Below are positions 1-9,517 of a stretch of 64,000 nucleotides of DNA, piece by piece. A program made the translations under genes and the position numbers. This stretch comes from Actinoplanes couchii. Lineage in GTDB: Bacteria; Actinomycetota; Actinomycetes; Mycobacteriales; Micromonosporaceae. Where the stretch lies: positions 62,001-126,000 of the forward strand of contig NZ_BOMG01000024.1 in assembly GCF_016862075.1 (NCBI RefSeq), written 5' to 3'. The notes under the pieces were generated by a model. It had not been told where the DNA came from, made no database searches, and worked only from the letters and a program-made list of their open reading frames with translations. The number at the start of each line of letters is the position of its first letter. Position 1 is the first letter of the stretch.

Positions 1-1157
1 GCGATCAGCGACCCGGCCGCCGAGCCACGCCCGGGACCGACCGCGATGCCGTTGTCCTTCGCCCACTGGATGAAGTCGGCGACCACCAGGAAGTACGCCG
101 GGAAGCCCATCGAGTTGATGACGCCCAGCTCGTAGTCGGCCTGCTTGACGTGGGTCTCCGGGATGCCGTCCGGGAACCGCTTGCGCAGCCCCTCGAACGC
201 CATGTGCCGGAAGTACTCCTCCTCGGTGTAACCGTCCGGGATCGGGAACCGTGGCATCAGGTTCTTGAAGGTGAACATCCCCTCGGTGTCCACCTTCTCG
301 GCCACCAGCAGAGTGTTGCGGCAGCCCTCCTGCCACGCCTCGGACGAGTCGACCGCGCGCATCTGATCGGCCGACTTCACGAAGTAGCCGGAGCCGTCGA
401 AGCGGAACCGGTTCGGGTCGGCGACGTTGGCGCCGGTCTGCACACACAGCAGCACGTCGTGCGCGGCGGACTGTTCCTCGTGCACGTAGTGCGAGTCATT
501 GGTGACCAGCGGCGGGATGTTCAGCTTCTTGCCGATCTCCAGCAGGCCGTCGCGGACCCGCTTCTCGATCGACAGGCCGTGGTCCATGATCTCCAGGAAG
601 TAGTGCTCCTTACCGAGCGCCTCCTGGTACTTCGCGGCCGACTTGAGCGCCTCGTCGAAGTGGCCCAGCCGCAGCCGGGTCTGCACGATGCCGGACGGGC
701 AGCCGGTGGTGCCCATGATCCCCTCGGCGTGCTCCGCGATGATGTCGAAGTCCATCCGCGGGTACTTACCGAGCTGGCCCTCCATGGAGCCGCGCGAGTT
801 GAGCCGGAACAGGTTCTTCAGGCCGACCGCGTTACGCGCCCACATGGTCATGTGCGTATACGCACCGTTACCGGAGACGTCGTCCGACTTCTGCTCCGGA
901 CGGCCCCACTTGATGCGCTTCTTGTCCAGCCGGGACTCCGGCGCGACGTAGGCCTCGACCCCGATCACCGGGGTCACCCCGGCCGCCTTGGCCTGCGTGT
1001 AGAAGTCGTAGGCGCCGTGCATGTTGCCGTGGTCGGTGATCGCGGCGGCCGGCATGCCGAGCCGTTTCGCCTCCGCGAGCAATTCCTTGATCCGGGCCGC
1101 CCCGTCGAGCATTGAATACTCTGTGTGCACGTGTAGGTGCACAAACGAGTCAGACAC
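1..1157 (-). CDS. dnaE1: DNA polymerase III alpha subunit, N-terminal part (runs off left edge)
   Basis: Replicative DNA polymerase catalytic subunit. The 385 codons present hold the PHP domain: [14 protein letters not shown] at the N-terminus, ITDHGN around residue 40, then the start of the polymerase domain ([22 protein letters not shown]). The start is the GTG at 1157, which puts the PHP histidines at residues 7-11 as is usual for the family. The C-terminal two thirds (catalytic aspartates, tau and clamp contacts) lie outside the window. It is distinct from the second alpha subunit at 49105-52416, which is the mutagenic DnaE2 type. It follows the ParA-like gene after 56 bp on the same strand. 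Confidence 0.95.
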   Translation of the reverse strand, partial: MSDSFVHLHVHTEYSMLDGAARIKELLAEAKRLGMPAAAITDHGNMHGAYDFYTQAKAAGVTPVIGVEAYVAPESRLDKKRIKWGRPEQKSDDVSGNGAYTHMTMWARNAVGLKNLFRLNSRGSMEGQLGKYPRMDFDIIAEHAEGIMGTTGCPSGIVQTRLRLGHFDEALKSAAKYQEALGKEHYFLEIMDHGLSIEKRVRDGLLEIGKKLNIPPLVTNDSHYVHEEQSAAHDVLLCVQTGANVADPNRFRFDGSGYFVKSADQMRAVDSSEAWQEGCRNTLLVAEKVDTEGMFTFKNLMPRFPIPDGYTEEEYFRHMAFEGLRKRFPDGIPETHVKQADYELGVINSMGFPAYFLVVADFIQWAKDNGIAVGPGRGSAAGSLI

Positions 1158-1213
1158 CCGGACCCCCTCTTCCGCTTTTGCCGACGGCGCAGTTCCCGTC
1201 CAGCCCGACGAAC

Positions 1214-2800
1214 TTACTCCGCGAAGGGCTCCAACATCACCGATGCCGCGCGGAGCCAGGCCTGCCGGGTCTCCTGCTGGAGGTCGCCGTACTCGATCGA
1301 GGAGCCCACTTCGAGCGCCGGGTCGTACGGCACCACGGCAACCGCCCTGGTCCGGGTCGCGAAGTGCCGCTTGAAGTCCTCCAGCAACGGCAGGTGACCC
1401 GGCGACGGGCAGGAGATGAGCGTCACGGCGTTGGCGACCATGTCACCCTGCCCGCCCTCCTCCAGCACGTCGAGCATCCAGTCGGCGGTGAAGGCGGCGT
1501 CCTCCCGGGGCACCGTGGTGATCACCAGCTGGTCGGCCGACCGCATCACGGTCTGCCAGTTCACGCTCTCCACGTTGTTGCCGGTGTCGACGCAGATCAC
1601 GTCGTGGGTCCGGCGCAGCAGGTCCATCACCCGGCGGACGGTGCCCTGGTCCAGCCGCTGGGCGAACCGCGGGTTCTCCTCACCGGCCAGCACGTCGTAC
1701 GACCCGTCCGAGGCGTGCCGCAGGTAGGCGTCCAGCTCCTGCAGCAGCGCGTCGCCGTGCAGGCTCTCGATCCGCATCAGATCGGCCAGCAGGTGCTTGA
1801 TCGTCCGGGCGTGGCGGGCGCTGCCGGCCCGCAGGCCGAGGGTGCCGCGCAGCTCGTTGTCGTCCCAGGCGAGCACACCGCGGCCACGGACGCTGCCGAT
1901 CGTCGCGGCGGCCAGCACCGTGGCGGTGGTCTTGTGCACGCCACCCTTGGGGTTGGCGAACGCCAGCACCCGGGGCTTGCCCAGCTTGCGCCGCATGATC
2001 GCGACGGCCCGGTCCATGCCGTCCTCGGCCCGGCTCTGCCGCCACTCGATGCGGGCGCCGGTGGTGGACGGCGAGAGCGGGGCGGGCTGCGCCGCCGGAG
2101 CGGGCGGCGGCGGGGCCGGAGCCCGGGTGGGCAGCGGCGGGGGCGGCGCCTGCGGCGACACCGGAGCGACCGGGTACGCCGAGGGCTGCGGCGGGTAGGC
2201 CGGGGGCGCCGGCGGCGCATAGCCGTTGGCGGGCGGCTGCTGGTATCCGTTCGGCGGGTACTGAACGGGCGCCCGCGGGTAGGCGGAGGCGCCGTACTGC
2301 CCGGCGGGGGGCTGCTGCGGCGCGGGCGGCTGCTGGTGCGGCTGAGGCGGCTGCTGATGCGGTGCCGGCTGCTGCTGATGGGCCGGCTGCTGGTGCTGCG
2401 GGGCGGGCTGACGGGCCGGCGGCGGCTGCGGGTCGAAGAAGCTGTGCGACTGCTGCTCCGGCTCGGCGCGGTTCTGCCAGCGCGGGTCGAGCGGGTTGAT
2501 CGGGCGCTGCGGCACCGAGCGCTGCTGCTCGGACCGGGACTGGCCGCCGAAACCGCCACCCTGCGGAGCGGCCTGGCGGGGGTCGAGCGGGTTGACCGGG
2601 CGGCCCACCTGGGCCGAGCCACGACTGCCCTGCTGCTGACCCCACTGCTGCTGCTGTTGTTGCTGAGAGGGTGTCTCCGCCGGTTTCTGAGCCTCGTCGG
2701 GCTCCTCGCTGCGGCCACCATGCCGGGCCCGGTCGAGCAGCGCCCGCCAGCGCGGGGCTGGTTCCGCAGGCCGGCCCCAGCCGGTCTCGGTCCCGTCCAC
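1214..2800 (-). CDS. ParA/MinD-like ATPase with long Gln/Pro-rich N-terminal region
   Basis: A 528-residue protein. Residues 1-250 are low complexity, rich in Gln and Pro, with a poly-Gln run near residue 46 and the motif NPLDPR twice (about residues 70 and 100). Residues 275-528 form a deviant-Walker ATPase: PKGGVHKTT near residue 285 (His replaces the usual Gly), and CVDTGNN and TTVPRED further on. The family includes chromosome and plasmid partitioning and site-placement ATPases. No ParB-like partner is adjacent, so it is unlikely to be the main chromosomal ParA. A role in positioning envelope or division machinery is a guess from its place next to the cell wall genes. The start is a GTG. 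Confidence 0.8.
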   Translation of the reverse strand: MDGTETGWGRPAEPAPRWRALLDRARHGGRSEEPDEAQKPAETPSQQQQQQQWGQQQGSRGSAQVGRPVNPLDPRQAAPQGGGFGGQSRSEQQRSVPQRPINPLDPRWQNRAEPEQQSHSFFDPQPPPARQPAPQHQQPAHQQQPAPHQQPPQPHQQPPAPQQPPAGQYGASAYPRAPVQYPPNGYQQPPANGYAPPAPPAYPPQPSAYPVAPVSPQAPPPPLPTRAPAPPPPAPAAQPAPLSPSTTGARIEWRQSRAEDGMDRAVAIMRRKLGKPRVLAFANPKGGVHKTTATVLAAATIGSVRGRGVLAWDDNELRGTLGLRAGSARHARTIKHLLADLMRIESLHGDALLQELDAYLRHASDGSYDVLAGEENPRFAQRLDQGTVRRVMDLLRRTHDVICVDTGNNVESVNWQTVMRSADQLVITTVPREDAAFTADWMLDVLEEGGQGDMVANAVTLISCPSPGHLPLLEDFKRHFATRTRAVAVVPYDPALEVGSSIEYGDLQQETRQAWLRAASVMLEPFAE

Positions 2801-2986
2801 GGCTCGTCCTTTCTGCGCCTACCCGATGTCTTTCACGGCGAAAGTCTCGCTCGCCCCTGACAGGCTACGGATGAGAACCCTATTCGGGCCACCTGCGCGG
2901 CGCCCATCCTCCGGTCGTTCTTGATCACATGGCGGCACCCCGGCCCTGCACGTGCACCCGGCCGGTCATCGGCGCGGACGGAGAAA

Positions 2987-3925
2987 TCAACGGCCGGAGC
3001 CGCCACCGGATGCTGCCGGAGACACATTCGAGCCCTCGTGAGCAGGGTTCGTGTCCGCAGCAGAGGGTACGGCAACGCGGGCCCCGGACGGGAGTACGGC
3101 AGCCGGAGACGGCACGCCTGAATTATCGGGTGAGGCAGATGTCACATCGTCCTCGATCGACGATGGTAACGGCGACGGGTCCGGTGGCACCACATCCACG
3201 TCCTCCGGGAGCGGTGGCCGGAACTCGGTCCGGTCCAGCTGCCGTACCTCCGGGGCCGGGTCCACCACCCGCACCCAGGGCCGGGCGGAGATCCCGTCCA
3301 GCACGTCGGGGGTGGCGCGGACCACCGCGGCGAAGACGCACTCGCAGCCGGCCCGGTAGGCGGCGGCCTCCGCGCCGGCCACCCGCGCCGCGCTGTCGTA
3401 CGCCGCCCGCAGCCGGGCCTCGTTGCGCCCGCCGCCGGTCAGTTCGGCGCTCAGCCGCAGATAGTCGGCCTGTTCCCGGTCCCGGTCCCGGGCCGCCGCG
3501 AGCATCCCCGCGGTCACGTCACCCGGCAGCTGGTAGACCGCGATCCGGGTCACCGCGGTCCGGGTGGTCGCCATCGGCACCCGGGTGTAGACCTGGGCCA
3601 CCTGGCTGCCGGCCAGCAGTCCGGGCAGCCGGTCGGCCACCGCGTACCCCCGGAAGGTCACCAGCGCCCAGGTCTCGCCCGCGGTCGGGCCGGACGGATC
3701 GGCCAGCCGGGACAGCTCCTGCTCCGAGGAGTGCAGGTAGCCGTCGACCGACTGGCCCTCCACGACACCCACCCGGAGCACATCGCCCGTCTCCTCACCT
3801 ATCGGGAGATCCCGGTCGGCCCAGAAGATGATCAGGACCAGCGCCACGGTAGCGGCCAGCGCCGCTCCGGTCATGATCTGCAACCGGAGCGAGCCGCCCC
3901 CGAACCGGACGAGGACTGCCCGCAT
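2987..3925 (-). CDS. membrane-anchored protein of unknown function
   Basis: A 312-residue protein with one N-terminal transmembrane segment (about residues 16-36: ALAATVALVLIIFWA) and a large, probably extracytoplasmic domain. The last 70 residues are Pro/Ser/Ala-rich and look disordered. Cys-Glu-Cys occurs near residue 205. I recognise no catalytic motif. The ATG at 3925 starts just before the hydrophobic segment. An in-frame GTG six codons upstream is also possible. It lies 34 bp downstream of the RluD-type gene, so it is probably the last gene of the lspA-rluD transcript. Confidence 0.6.
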   Translation of the reverse strand: MRAVLVRFGGGSLRLQIMTGAALAATVALVLIIFWADRDLPIGEETGDVLRVGVVEGQSVDGYLHSSEQELSRLADPSGPTAGETWALVTFRGYAVADRLPGLLAGSQVAQVYTRVPMATTRTAVTRIAVYQLPGDVTAGMLAAARDRDREQADYLRLSAELTGGGRNEARLRAAYDSAARVAGAEAAAYRAGCECVFAAVVRATPDVLDGISARPWVRVVDPAPEVRQLDRTEFRPPLPEDVDVVPPDPSPLPSSIEDDVTSASPDNSGVPSPAAVLPSGARVAVPSAADTNPAHEGSNVSPAASGGGSGR

Positions 3926-3959
3926 ACGGTGCGCGGGGCCCACGGGTGTCTCCCGACGG

Positions 3960-4889
3960 TCAGCCGGCGTCCTGGAGGACGTCCAGCGCGTGTGCCAGGT
4001 CGTCAGGGTATTCGCTGACGAACCGGACCTCATCGTGTGTCCGCGGGTGCTGGAAGGCCAGCTCGCGGGCGTGCAGCCACTGCCGGCCCAGCTTGAGCCG
4101 GGTGGCCAGGGTCGGGTCCGCGCCGTACGCGGTGTCACCCACGCACGGGTGCCGCATCGCCGACATGTGCACCCGGATCTGGTGCGTCCGCCCGGTCTCC
4201 AGGTGCACGTCCACCAGGCTGGCCGACCGGAACGCCTCGATCGTGTCGTAGTGCGTGACACTCGGCTTGCCGCTGTTCATCACCGCGAACTTCCAGTCCG
4301 CGGTCGGGTGCCTGTCGATCGGCGCGTCGATGGTGCCGCGCAGCGGGTCCAGGTGCCCCTGGACCACGGCGTGGTACCGCTTCTCGACCTCACGCTCCTT
4401 GAAGGCCCGCTTCAGGAACGTGTACGCCACCTCGCTCTTGGCCACCACCATGAGCCCGGTGGTGCCGACGTCGAGCCGGTGCACCACACCCTGGCGCTCG
4501 GCCGCGCCGCTGGTCGCCACGTTCTGCCCCATCGCGGCCAGCCCGCCGATCACCGTCGGGCCGGTCCAGCCGGGGCTCGGATGCGCGGCCACGCCGACCG
4601 GCTTGTCCACCACCACGATGTCGTCGTCGCTGTAGATGACGCCCATGCCGTGCACCGGCTCGGCCACCACCGTGGGCGGGGCGACCGGCGACGGCAGGGT
4701 CACCTCCAGCCAGGAGCCGGCCGTGACCTTCTCCGACTTGAGGCGGGTCACGCCGTCGACCATCGCGTCGCCGGACTCGACCAGGGTGGCCGCGGCCGTG
4801 CGGGACAACCCGAACAGGCGTGACACCGCCTGGTCCAGCCGCATGCCGTCAAGTCCGTCCGGAACTGGAAGGGACCGCTGCCCACTCAC
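3960..4889 (-). CDS. RluA/RluD family pseudouridine synthase
   Basis: A 309-residue pseudouridine synthase acting on 23S rRNA or tRNA. It has an N-terminal S4-like RNA-binding segment ([19 protein letters not shown]) followed by the catalytic domain with the family motif [11 protein letters not shown], whose Asp is the nucleophile, and [13 protein letters not shown] near the C-terminus. The GTG start at 4889 overlaps the lspA stop as GTGA, indicating translational coupling; lspA-rluD adjacency is common in bacteria. The exact target uridine cannot be read from the sequence, so I give no gene symbol. Confidence 0.92.
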   Translation of the reverse strand: MSGQRSLPVPDGLDGMRLDQAVSRLFGLSRTAAATLVESGDAMVDGVTRLKSEKVTAGSWLEVTLPSPVAPPTVVAEPVHGMGVIYSDDDIVVVDKPVGVAAHPSPGWTGPTVIGGLAAMGQNVATSGAAERQGVVHRLDVGTTGLMVVAKSEVAYTFLKRAFKEREVEKRYHAVVQGHLDPLRGTIDAPIDRHPTADWKFAVMNSGKPSVTHYDTIEAFRSASLVDVHLETGRTHQIRVHMSAMRHPCVGDTAYGADPTLATRLKLGRQWLHARELAFQHPRTHDEVRFVSEYPDDLAHALDVLQDAG

Positions 4890-5458
4890 GCCGTCTCCTC
4901 CGAGGTGCTCTTCTCGACTGGTTTCTCCTTGGTCAACCGGGTGCCGTCCCGCTGGCGGCCGGTCAACTCCAGCACCACGGCCAGCACGACACCGACGGTG
5001 AGGCAGCTGTCGGCGATGTTGAACACCGCAAACTTCTCCCCGTACGGCCCGAACACGCTGATCATGTCGACCACGTGCCCGTGCAGCGGGCCCGGCGCCC
5101 GGAACAGCCGGTCGATCAGGTTGCCGATCGCGCCGCCCAGCACCAGGCCGAGCGACAGCCCCCACGGCACCGACCGCAGCCGCAGGGTCATCCAGCCGAT
5201 CACCCCCACCACCACGAACGTGATCAGCGGGAAGATCCAGGTGTAGTCGCTGCCGAGACTGAACGCGGCTCCGCTGTTGCGCAGCAGCGACAGGTAGACC
5301 AGCCCACCGAGGATCCGGACCGGCTCACCGGGCACCAGGTTCTCGGTGGAGAGGTGCTTGGTCCACTGGTCGACCGCCACGGCGACCACCACGGTCGCGG
5401 CCAGGACGGCCACCGCGCGGGGTGCGAACCCCGGGGTGGCCTTCTCTTCGGCGTTCAG
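4886..5458 (-). CDS. lspA: lipoprotein signal peptidase II, apparently starting at CTG
   Basis: Membrane aspartyl protease that removes the signal peptide of lipidated prolipoproteins. It has four hydrophobic segments and both catalytic-Asp motifs: GNLIDR and FNIADS. The best ribosome site (GGAGG, 7-nt spacer) sits before a CTG at 5458 that overlaps the upstream stop as CTGA, giving 190 residues, normal for the family. The nearest in-frame conventional start is a GTG at 5482, which has no Shine-Dalgarno sequence. ATG is unavailable nearby. The C-terminal tail is charged ([12 protein letters not shown]). Confidence 0.93.
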   Translation of the reverse strand: MNAEEKATPGFAPRAVAVLAATVVVAVAVDQWTKHLSTENLVPGEPVRILGGLVYLSLLRNSGAAFSLGSDYTWIFPLITFVVVGVIGWMTLRLRSVPWGLSLGLVLGGAIGNLIDRLFRAPGPLHGHVVDMISVFGPYGEKFAVFNIADSCLTVGVVLAVVLELTGRQRDGTRLTKEKPVEKSTSEETA

Positions 5459-5862
5459 CGTCTCTCCTCCAACTGCTTGCACTTGACACAGAGGGTGGCG
5501 GAGGGGAACGCAGCCAGCCGCTCGACGGGGATCTGGTTGCCGCACCGCTCACACCAACCGTAATTGCCCGAACCGAGCCGGTCGATCGCGTGTTCGACCT
5601 GGTTGATCCGCTCGAGCAGGTTGTTGGCCAGCGTGATCTCCTGCTCCCGCTCGAGCGTCTTGGTCCCGGTGTCGGCCTGGTCGTCCCCGGCCGAGTCGAT
5701 GACCCGCTCGCGCTGCAGTTCGGTGATCTCACTGAGCGCCTGATCGTACTCGGCCTGCAGTTCGCCGAGCCGCGCGACCAGAGCCCGGCGGATCTCATCG
5801 GTCTCCGCCTCGCTGCGGTCGCGATCCGTCGTTGCGGGCCGGATGTCGGTTGCCTTGGCCAT
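5455..5862 (-). CDS. DksA/TraR-type zinc finger protein
   Basis: A 135-residue protein. The N-terminal half is helical and probably coiled coil (ELQAEYDQALSEITELQRE). The C-terminus carries a C-x2-C-x17-C-x2-C zinc finger (WCERCG to CVKC). DksA/TraR proteins bind the RNA polymerase secondary channel and modulate initiation; actinobacterial members also resemble general stress regulators. The ATG at 5862 has a GGGAG ribosome site. The gene overlaps lspA and may set lspA translation by coupling. Confidence 0.85.
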   Translation of the reverse strand: MAKATDIRPATTDRDRSEAETDEIRRALVARLGELQAEYDQALSEITELQRERVIDSAGDDQADTGTKTLEREQEITLANNLLERINQVEHAIDRLGSGNYGWCERCGNQIPVERLAAFPSATLCVKCKQLEERR

Positions 5863-6134
5863 CGTCGCTCCCTTGGGCCGCGCGGGGCGCGGCGATCGGC
5901 GGTCTGCGGAACCGGCCGGCCGCCGTGTCCCCTGGTCTCGGTGATCTCGACCCGGCATCGCCGGGCCGCCGTCGATCTTCCCCCACCTGCGAAAACGGCG
6001 CGGCTGGAAAACGGCCGCGCACCCGGTGAGGGTGGCAAGGATACGGAAGGTGACGTGCACCGACAACCGGAGCCGAGCGGGGCGGGTGGCATAAATCCAC
6101 AAACCACCTGGATGAACCCGCGGTGACCGTATAG

Positions 6135-6428
6135 TCACCCGGCGCTGTCGCGGAGGGTGGTGAGCCGATCCTGCCAATCCTGAGCCGGAGCGGTCACCGT
6201 GAAGACCTTGTCCCGGTTGGTCGCCCCGAGCCGCAGGGCGACCTCGCGGGGACGGATCTCCAGGGCCGCCGCGAGGGCCTTACGGACCGCCTCGGTCGCT
6301 TTGCCGTCGACCGCGGGCGCACCCACCGCGATGATCAGCGCGGGGCCGTGCGGGCCCTCGTAGCGGCCGCCGACCCTGGTCCGGCCGGCGCCCGGACGCA
6401 CCCGGACCGGCACCGAGACGCCACTCAC
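6135..6428 (-). CDS. DUF167 (YggU) family protein
   Basis: A 97-residue single-domain protein matching the YggU/DUF167 pattern: VPVRVRPGAGR at the N-terminus, ALIIAVGAPAVDGKATEAVRKALA in the middle, LRLGATNRDKVF near the end. Its biochemical role is unknown. The start is uncertain: the GTG at 6428 gives the usual family length, while a TTG at 6440 overlaps the upstream stop as TTGA and adds four residues. Neither has a strong ribosome site, consistent with coupling to the upstream gene. Confidence 0.8.
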   Translation of the reverse strand: MSGVSVPVRVRPGAGRTRVGGRYEGPHGPALIIAVGAPAVDGKATEAVRKALAAALEIRPREVALRLGATNRDKVFTVTAPAQDWQDRLTTLRDSAG

Positions 6429-6436
6429 CGCCGCGC

Positions 6437-7210
6437 TCAACGCTGCTGGGCCACGGCGGCGACCAGACGGTCCACCGGCCGGCACAGTCCGCACGGGCTG
6501 AACCCGAGCTCGACCGCCTCGTTCGCCGGCAGCGGCTCGGTCAGCCGGCCGACCAGGTGCGGGCAGTCGGCCATGTGGTAGCGCGGGCGCCCGTCGACCA
6601 CCAGGACCTCGGTGTCGAACCGGGCGACCAGCACCGCGTCGGCCGGCCGCACCGACTGCGGCAGCGGCTCGTCGTCGGGATCGTCGTCGTCCGGCTCGGC
6701 GAACTCGTCGGCCGGCTCCGCGGCGGCCGTGGGCGCGGCGGACGTGGCGGCGGCGGGCCGCCAGGCCTGCTCGTCCTCGTCGGACCGGGGCGGCACCGGC
6801 GGTCGCACGGTATCGGAGTGAGAGTCAGAATCGGCATAGTCTGCGCCGGCCGGGACAGAGGCCCCCGGACGGTCACCCGAACGGGTGGTGGCGTCCCGCG
6901 CACCGGCCGATCGGGCCTCGGCCACCTCGTCCTCGGAGGGCTCCGCCCACCTGCCGGATTCGCCTGCGGGCGCCGTCGGGGCGGAGGCAGAATCTTCGGC
7001 GAAGGCGACCGGCTCGTCGACCTCGGGAGCACGACGGCCGGGATCGTTCTGCCGCCGGGCCGCGGCCTGCCGGGTGCCGATGACAAGAGCGACCGCGGCC
7101 AGCAGGCTGACCACGATCGCGGTTATGAGAAGGCTGCTCGACCCGTTGACCAGGCCCAGCGCGAGAAACAGAACCGCGACGGGGATGAGCAGAAAAGTGG
7201 CAACGATCAT
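6437..7210 (-). CDS. two-helix membrane protein with acidic linker and Cys/His-rich C-terminus
   Basis: A 257-residue protein. Two hydrophobic segments (about residues 2-20 and 28-45) form an N-terminal hairpin. A long Ala/Asp/Glu/Pro linker (residues 55-200) follows. The C-terminus carries Tyr-His-x3-Cys-Pro-His (YHMADCPHL) and, 27 residues on, PCGLCRP, which together could bind zinc; similar His/Cys modules occur in nucleic-acid and peptidase accessory domains. I do not recognise the family. It sits directly after divIVA and before the DUF167 gene. Confidence 0.6.
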   Translation of the reverse strand: MIVATFLLIPVAVLFLALGLVNGSSSLLITAIVVSLLAAVALVIGTRQAAARRQNDPGRRAPEVDEPVAFAEDSASAPTAPAGESGRWAEPSEDEVAEARSAGARDATTRSGDRPGASVPAGADYADSDSHSDTVRPPVPPRSDEDEQAWRPAAATSAAPTAAAEPADEFAEPDDDDPDDEPLPQSVRPADAVLVARFDTEVLVVDGRPRYHMADCPHLVGRLTEPLPANEAVELGFSPCGLCRPVDRLVAAVAQQR

Positions 7211-7242
7211 GGCTCATCCTCGTCGCGGTGCGGGGGCTGCGG

Positions 7243-8058
7243 TCAGCGACCCGATTCGATGGAGGGGGTGCGGCCGCCGCTGTAGGAGCCGGCCAGACCG
7301 GCCGCGGCGAGACCGCCGGAGCCGCCCACCGCCCGGCTGGAGTCGGCCCGCGTCAGCTCGGCCTCGAGGCCCTGACCACGACCGTCCAGGTCGCGCAGCT
7401 GGCTCTCCAGGTAGGCCTTCAGCCGCGTGCGGTACTCCCGCTCGAACTGCTTCAGCTCCTCGATGTGCTTCTGCAGCGCGGTCCGCTTCGCGTCCAGGCC
7501 GCCCATGGCCTCCTGGTGACGCTGACGGGCGTCGCGCTCGAGAGCGTCCGCCTTGGCCCGGGCCTCCCGGGTGACCTCCTCCGCCTTGGAGCGGGCGTCG
7601 GAGAGGAGCTTGTCGGCCTCGCGCCGGGCGTCGGCGACGTGGTCGTCGGCGGTGCGCTGGGCCATCATCAGGACCCGCAGGGCCTGCTGCTCGCCGTCCG
7701 CACCGGCGGGGCCCGCACCGGGGCCGGGGCCCTGCGCGCGAACCTGCTCCAGCTCGGCCTGCATCTGGCGGGCGGCCTGCTCAGCCGCGGTCTTGTCCCG
7801 CTGGACTCGGTCCAGCTGGGCTTTCAGGTCGTTGAGCTCGGCTGCCAGGCGGGGGTCGGCGCCGGGCCCGGCGGGAGCACCGCCGCGGCCGCCGCGTTCC
7901 ACCTGGGCGCGCAGCTCGTTGTTCTCCTCGATCAGACGGGCGAGTTCGCGCTCCACCTCGTCCAGGAAAGCGTCGACCTCCTCCTCGTCATACCCCCGCT
8001 TGCCGATCGGGGGCTTCTTGAAGGCGACGTTATGAACGTCGGCCGGGGTCAGCGGCAT
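7243..8058 (-). CDS. divIVA: DivIVA/Wag31 polar growth protein
   Basis: A 271-residue coiled-coil scaffold that binds curved membrane at cell poles and septa and directs polar cell wall synthesis in actinobacteria. The N-terminal lipid-binding motif is intact ([31 protein letters not shown]), followed by coiled coil to about residue 70, a Gly/Pro/Ala-rich linker (residues 75-120), and a second long coiled coil (residues 120-245). It lies in the standard place downstream of ftsZ, sepF and yggT. Confidence 0.96.
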   Translation of the reverse strand: MPLTPADVHNVAFKKPPIGKRGYDEEEVDAFLDEVERELARLIEENNELRAQVERGGRGGAPAGPGADPRLAAELNDLKAQLDRVQRDKTAAEQAARQMQAELEQVRAQGPGPGAGPAGADGEQQALRVLMMAQRTADDHVADARREADKLLSDARSKAEEVTREARAKADALERDARQRHQEAMGGLDAKRTALQKHIEELKQFEREYRTRLKAYLESQLRDLDGRGQGLEAELTRADSSRAVGGSGGLAAAGLAGSYSGGRTPSIESGR

Positions 8059-8107
8059 CGAAACTCCTCGGGTCAGTCGCGGCCGCGGTTGGGGCTGCTG
8101 TCTAGCG

Positions 8108-8410
8108 CTATTGCTGCAGGATCAGTCTTGCAAGTACCAAGTCCGTGAGCACGAACAGGATAACCAGCAGCACGATGGAAGCCAGGTCCAAACTCACGTT
8201 ACCAATGCGCAGCGGTGGGATCACACGCCTCAACGCCCTGAGGGGTGGATCCGTGACGCTCCACACGGCCTCGAGGGCGGCCGAAGCGCCCCGGCCGGGC
8301 TGCCATCGCCGTCCGTACTGGAGCACCGCACTCAGCACGAACCTGGTGAGCAGCACGATGGTGAAGAGGTACAGCAATATGTAGAGGATCTGTAACACGA
8401 TCGACAGCAC
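8108..8410 (-). CDS. YggT family membrane protein
   Basis: A 100-residue protein with two hydrophobic segments (about residues 2-25 and 72-98) flanking a short loop holding [17 protein letters not shown], the conserved YggT motif. The family sits beside sepF and divIVA in Gram-positive dcw clusters and is linked to division or osmotic balance; the mechanism is unknown. I chose the GTG at 8410, which makes the first helix N-terminal, over a longer form with the charged prefix TRTRDPPD. Confidence 0.88.
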   Translation of the reverse strand: MLSIVLQILYILLYLFTIVLLTRFVLSAVLQYGRRWQPGRGASAALEAVWSVTDPPLRALRRVIPPLRIGNVSLDLASIVLLVILFVLTDLVLARLILQQ

Positions 8411-8465
8411 GTCAGGTGGATCCCTCGTTCGGGTCAATCACGGTCGAAGGCGGCCCAGAGCCCGG

Positions 8466-9224
8466 TCAGCCCTGGGTGAAGAAGCCACCTTCAGCGATCT
8501 TGGCCTTGTCCTCCGCGGTGACCTGGACGTTCGCCGGGGAGAGCAGGAAGACCCGATTGGTGACGCGCTCGATCGTACCCCTCAGACCGAAGGCCAGCCC
8601 GGCAGCGAAGTCGACCAGGCGCCGGGCGTCCGACTCGTCCATCTCGGTGAGATTGATGATCACCGGAACGCCGTCCCGGAAGTGCTCGCCGATCGTGCGC
8701 GCCTCGCGGTACGTGGTCGGGTGCAGCGTGGTGATCTGATACCGCTGCTCGTCCTCGGCCGGCCGCTGGTGGACGACCGGTTGCGGGCGCACCGGCTCCG
8801 GCTTGAGGGCCACGTTGTCCCGGGTGGGGTAGGTCAGGGCGTTGGACTGCTCGGCCGCCGCCGTGGGCCGGGTGATGGAGCGGACGCTCGCCCGATCGAG
8901 GCGCTCGCTGTCATCCCGGTCACGGTGGTCCCGGTCGAGATCCCCCCGGGCGGTGGAGAGGCGGTCCCGGTCACGGCGCTCGGCACGTGCCCGCGGAACG
9001 GCGCGCTCCTCCTCTTCCTCCTCGTCGCTGAACTCGTCGGCGTAACGGTCGGTGGAGTAGCGGTCCCGGTCCCGGTCCCGATCGCGGTCCCGGTCGCGAT
9101 CCCGGTCACGCTCCCGCGAACGGTAGGAACTCTCCCGGTAACCACGGTCGTCGTACCCGCGGTCGTCGTCCTCCTCGACGAGGCCGAGCCAGACGCCCGC
9201 CTTGCGAAACGCGCCGCCGCTCAT
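8466..9224 (-). CDS. sepF: SepF, FtsZ membrane anchor
   Basis: A 252-residue cell division protein that tethers FtsZ to the membrane. The N-terminal amphipathic anchor ([14 protein letters not shown]), a long charged linker and the C-terminal SepF domain (residues 160-252, [19 protein letters not shown] to [10 protein letters not shown]) are all present. The linker holds a run of Arg-Asp dipeptides (about residues 33-55) encoded by a 6-bp tandem repeat at 9060-9115. The ATG at 9224 has a GGGGGAG ribosome site and overlaps the stop of a 32-codon ORF as ATGA. Confidence 0.95.
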   Translation of the reverse strand: MSGGAFRKAGVWLGLVEEDDDRGYDDRGYRESSYRSRERDRDRDRDRDRDRDRDRYSTDRYADEFSDEEEEEERAVPRARAERRDRDRLSTARGDLDRDHRDRDDSERLDRASVRSITRPTAAAEQSNALTYPTRDNVALKPEPVRPQPVVHQRPAEDEQRYQITTLHPTTYREARTIGEHFRDGVPVIINLTEMDESDARRLVDFAAGLAFGLRGTIERVTNRVFLLSPANVQVTAEDKAKIAEGGFFTQG

Positions 9225-9319
9225 GCTTTCTCCCCCTCATGAGAGTCGGAAGCACGAACTGCGGATGGCATGAGCTCCCTCCGGTCGCTGATGCCATCAC
9301 ACTCCTGCCGAGAGTCCAT
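9221..9319 (-). CDS. possible 32-residue ORF translationally coupled to sepF
   Basis: Starts at an ATG with a strong GGAGGG ribosome site six bases upstream and ends in an ATGA overlap with sepF. The peptide begins [16 protein letters not shown] and ends SHEGEKA. It is polar and matches nothing I know. The good start signal and the coupling favour real translation, either as a small protein or as a leader that sets sepF expression. The remaining upstream gap (9320-9517) probably holds a sepF promoter; I see no further gene there. Confidence 0.4.
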   Translation of the reverse strand: MDSRQECDGISDRRELMPSAVRASDSHEGEKA

Positions 9320-9517
9320 GCCCCCACCCTCCGTCCGCTGTACGGCCCGCGCCCCCTGGCGTGCCGCGTCCCCCCTTACGAGCCGGTAACCAGGATCCGT
9401 TTCGGACCCTCGACCCGCGCGACGCTGCGTCGTCGGACGCGCCGGCCGCCGATGCGGTTTGCCCGCAAGGCGCGTCGCGTTAAACAACACCTGTGTAGTT
9501 TGCTGCCCGCCGCAAGG

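Noticed and set aside
2929..3831. Long plus-strand Pro/Arg-rich frames opposite the membrane-anchored gene
   Set aside because: Antisense shadows typical of GC-rich DNA; the minus-strand frame has a transmembrane helix and operon context.
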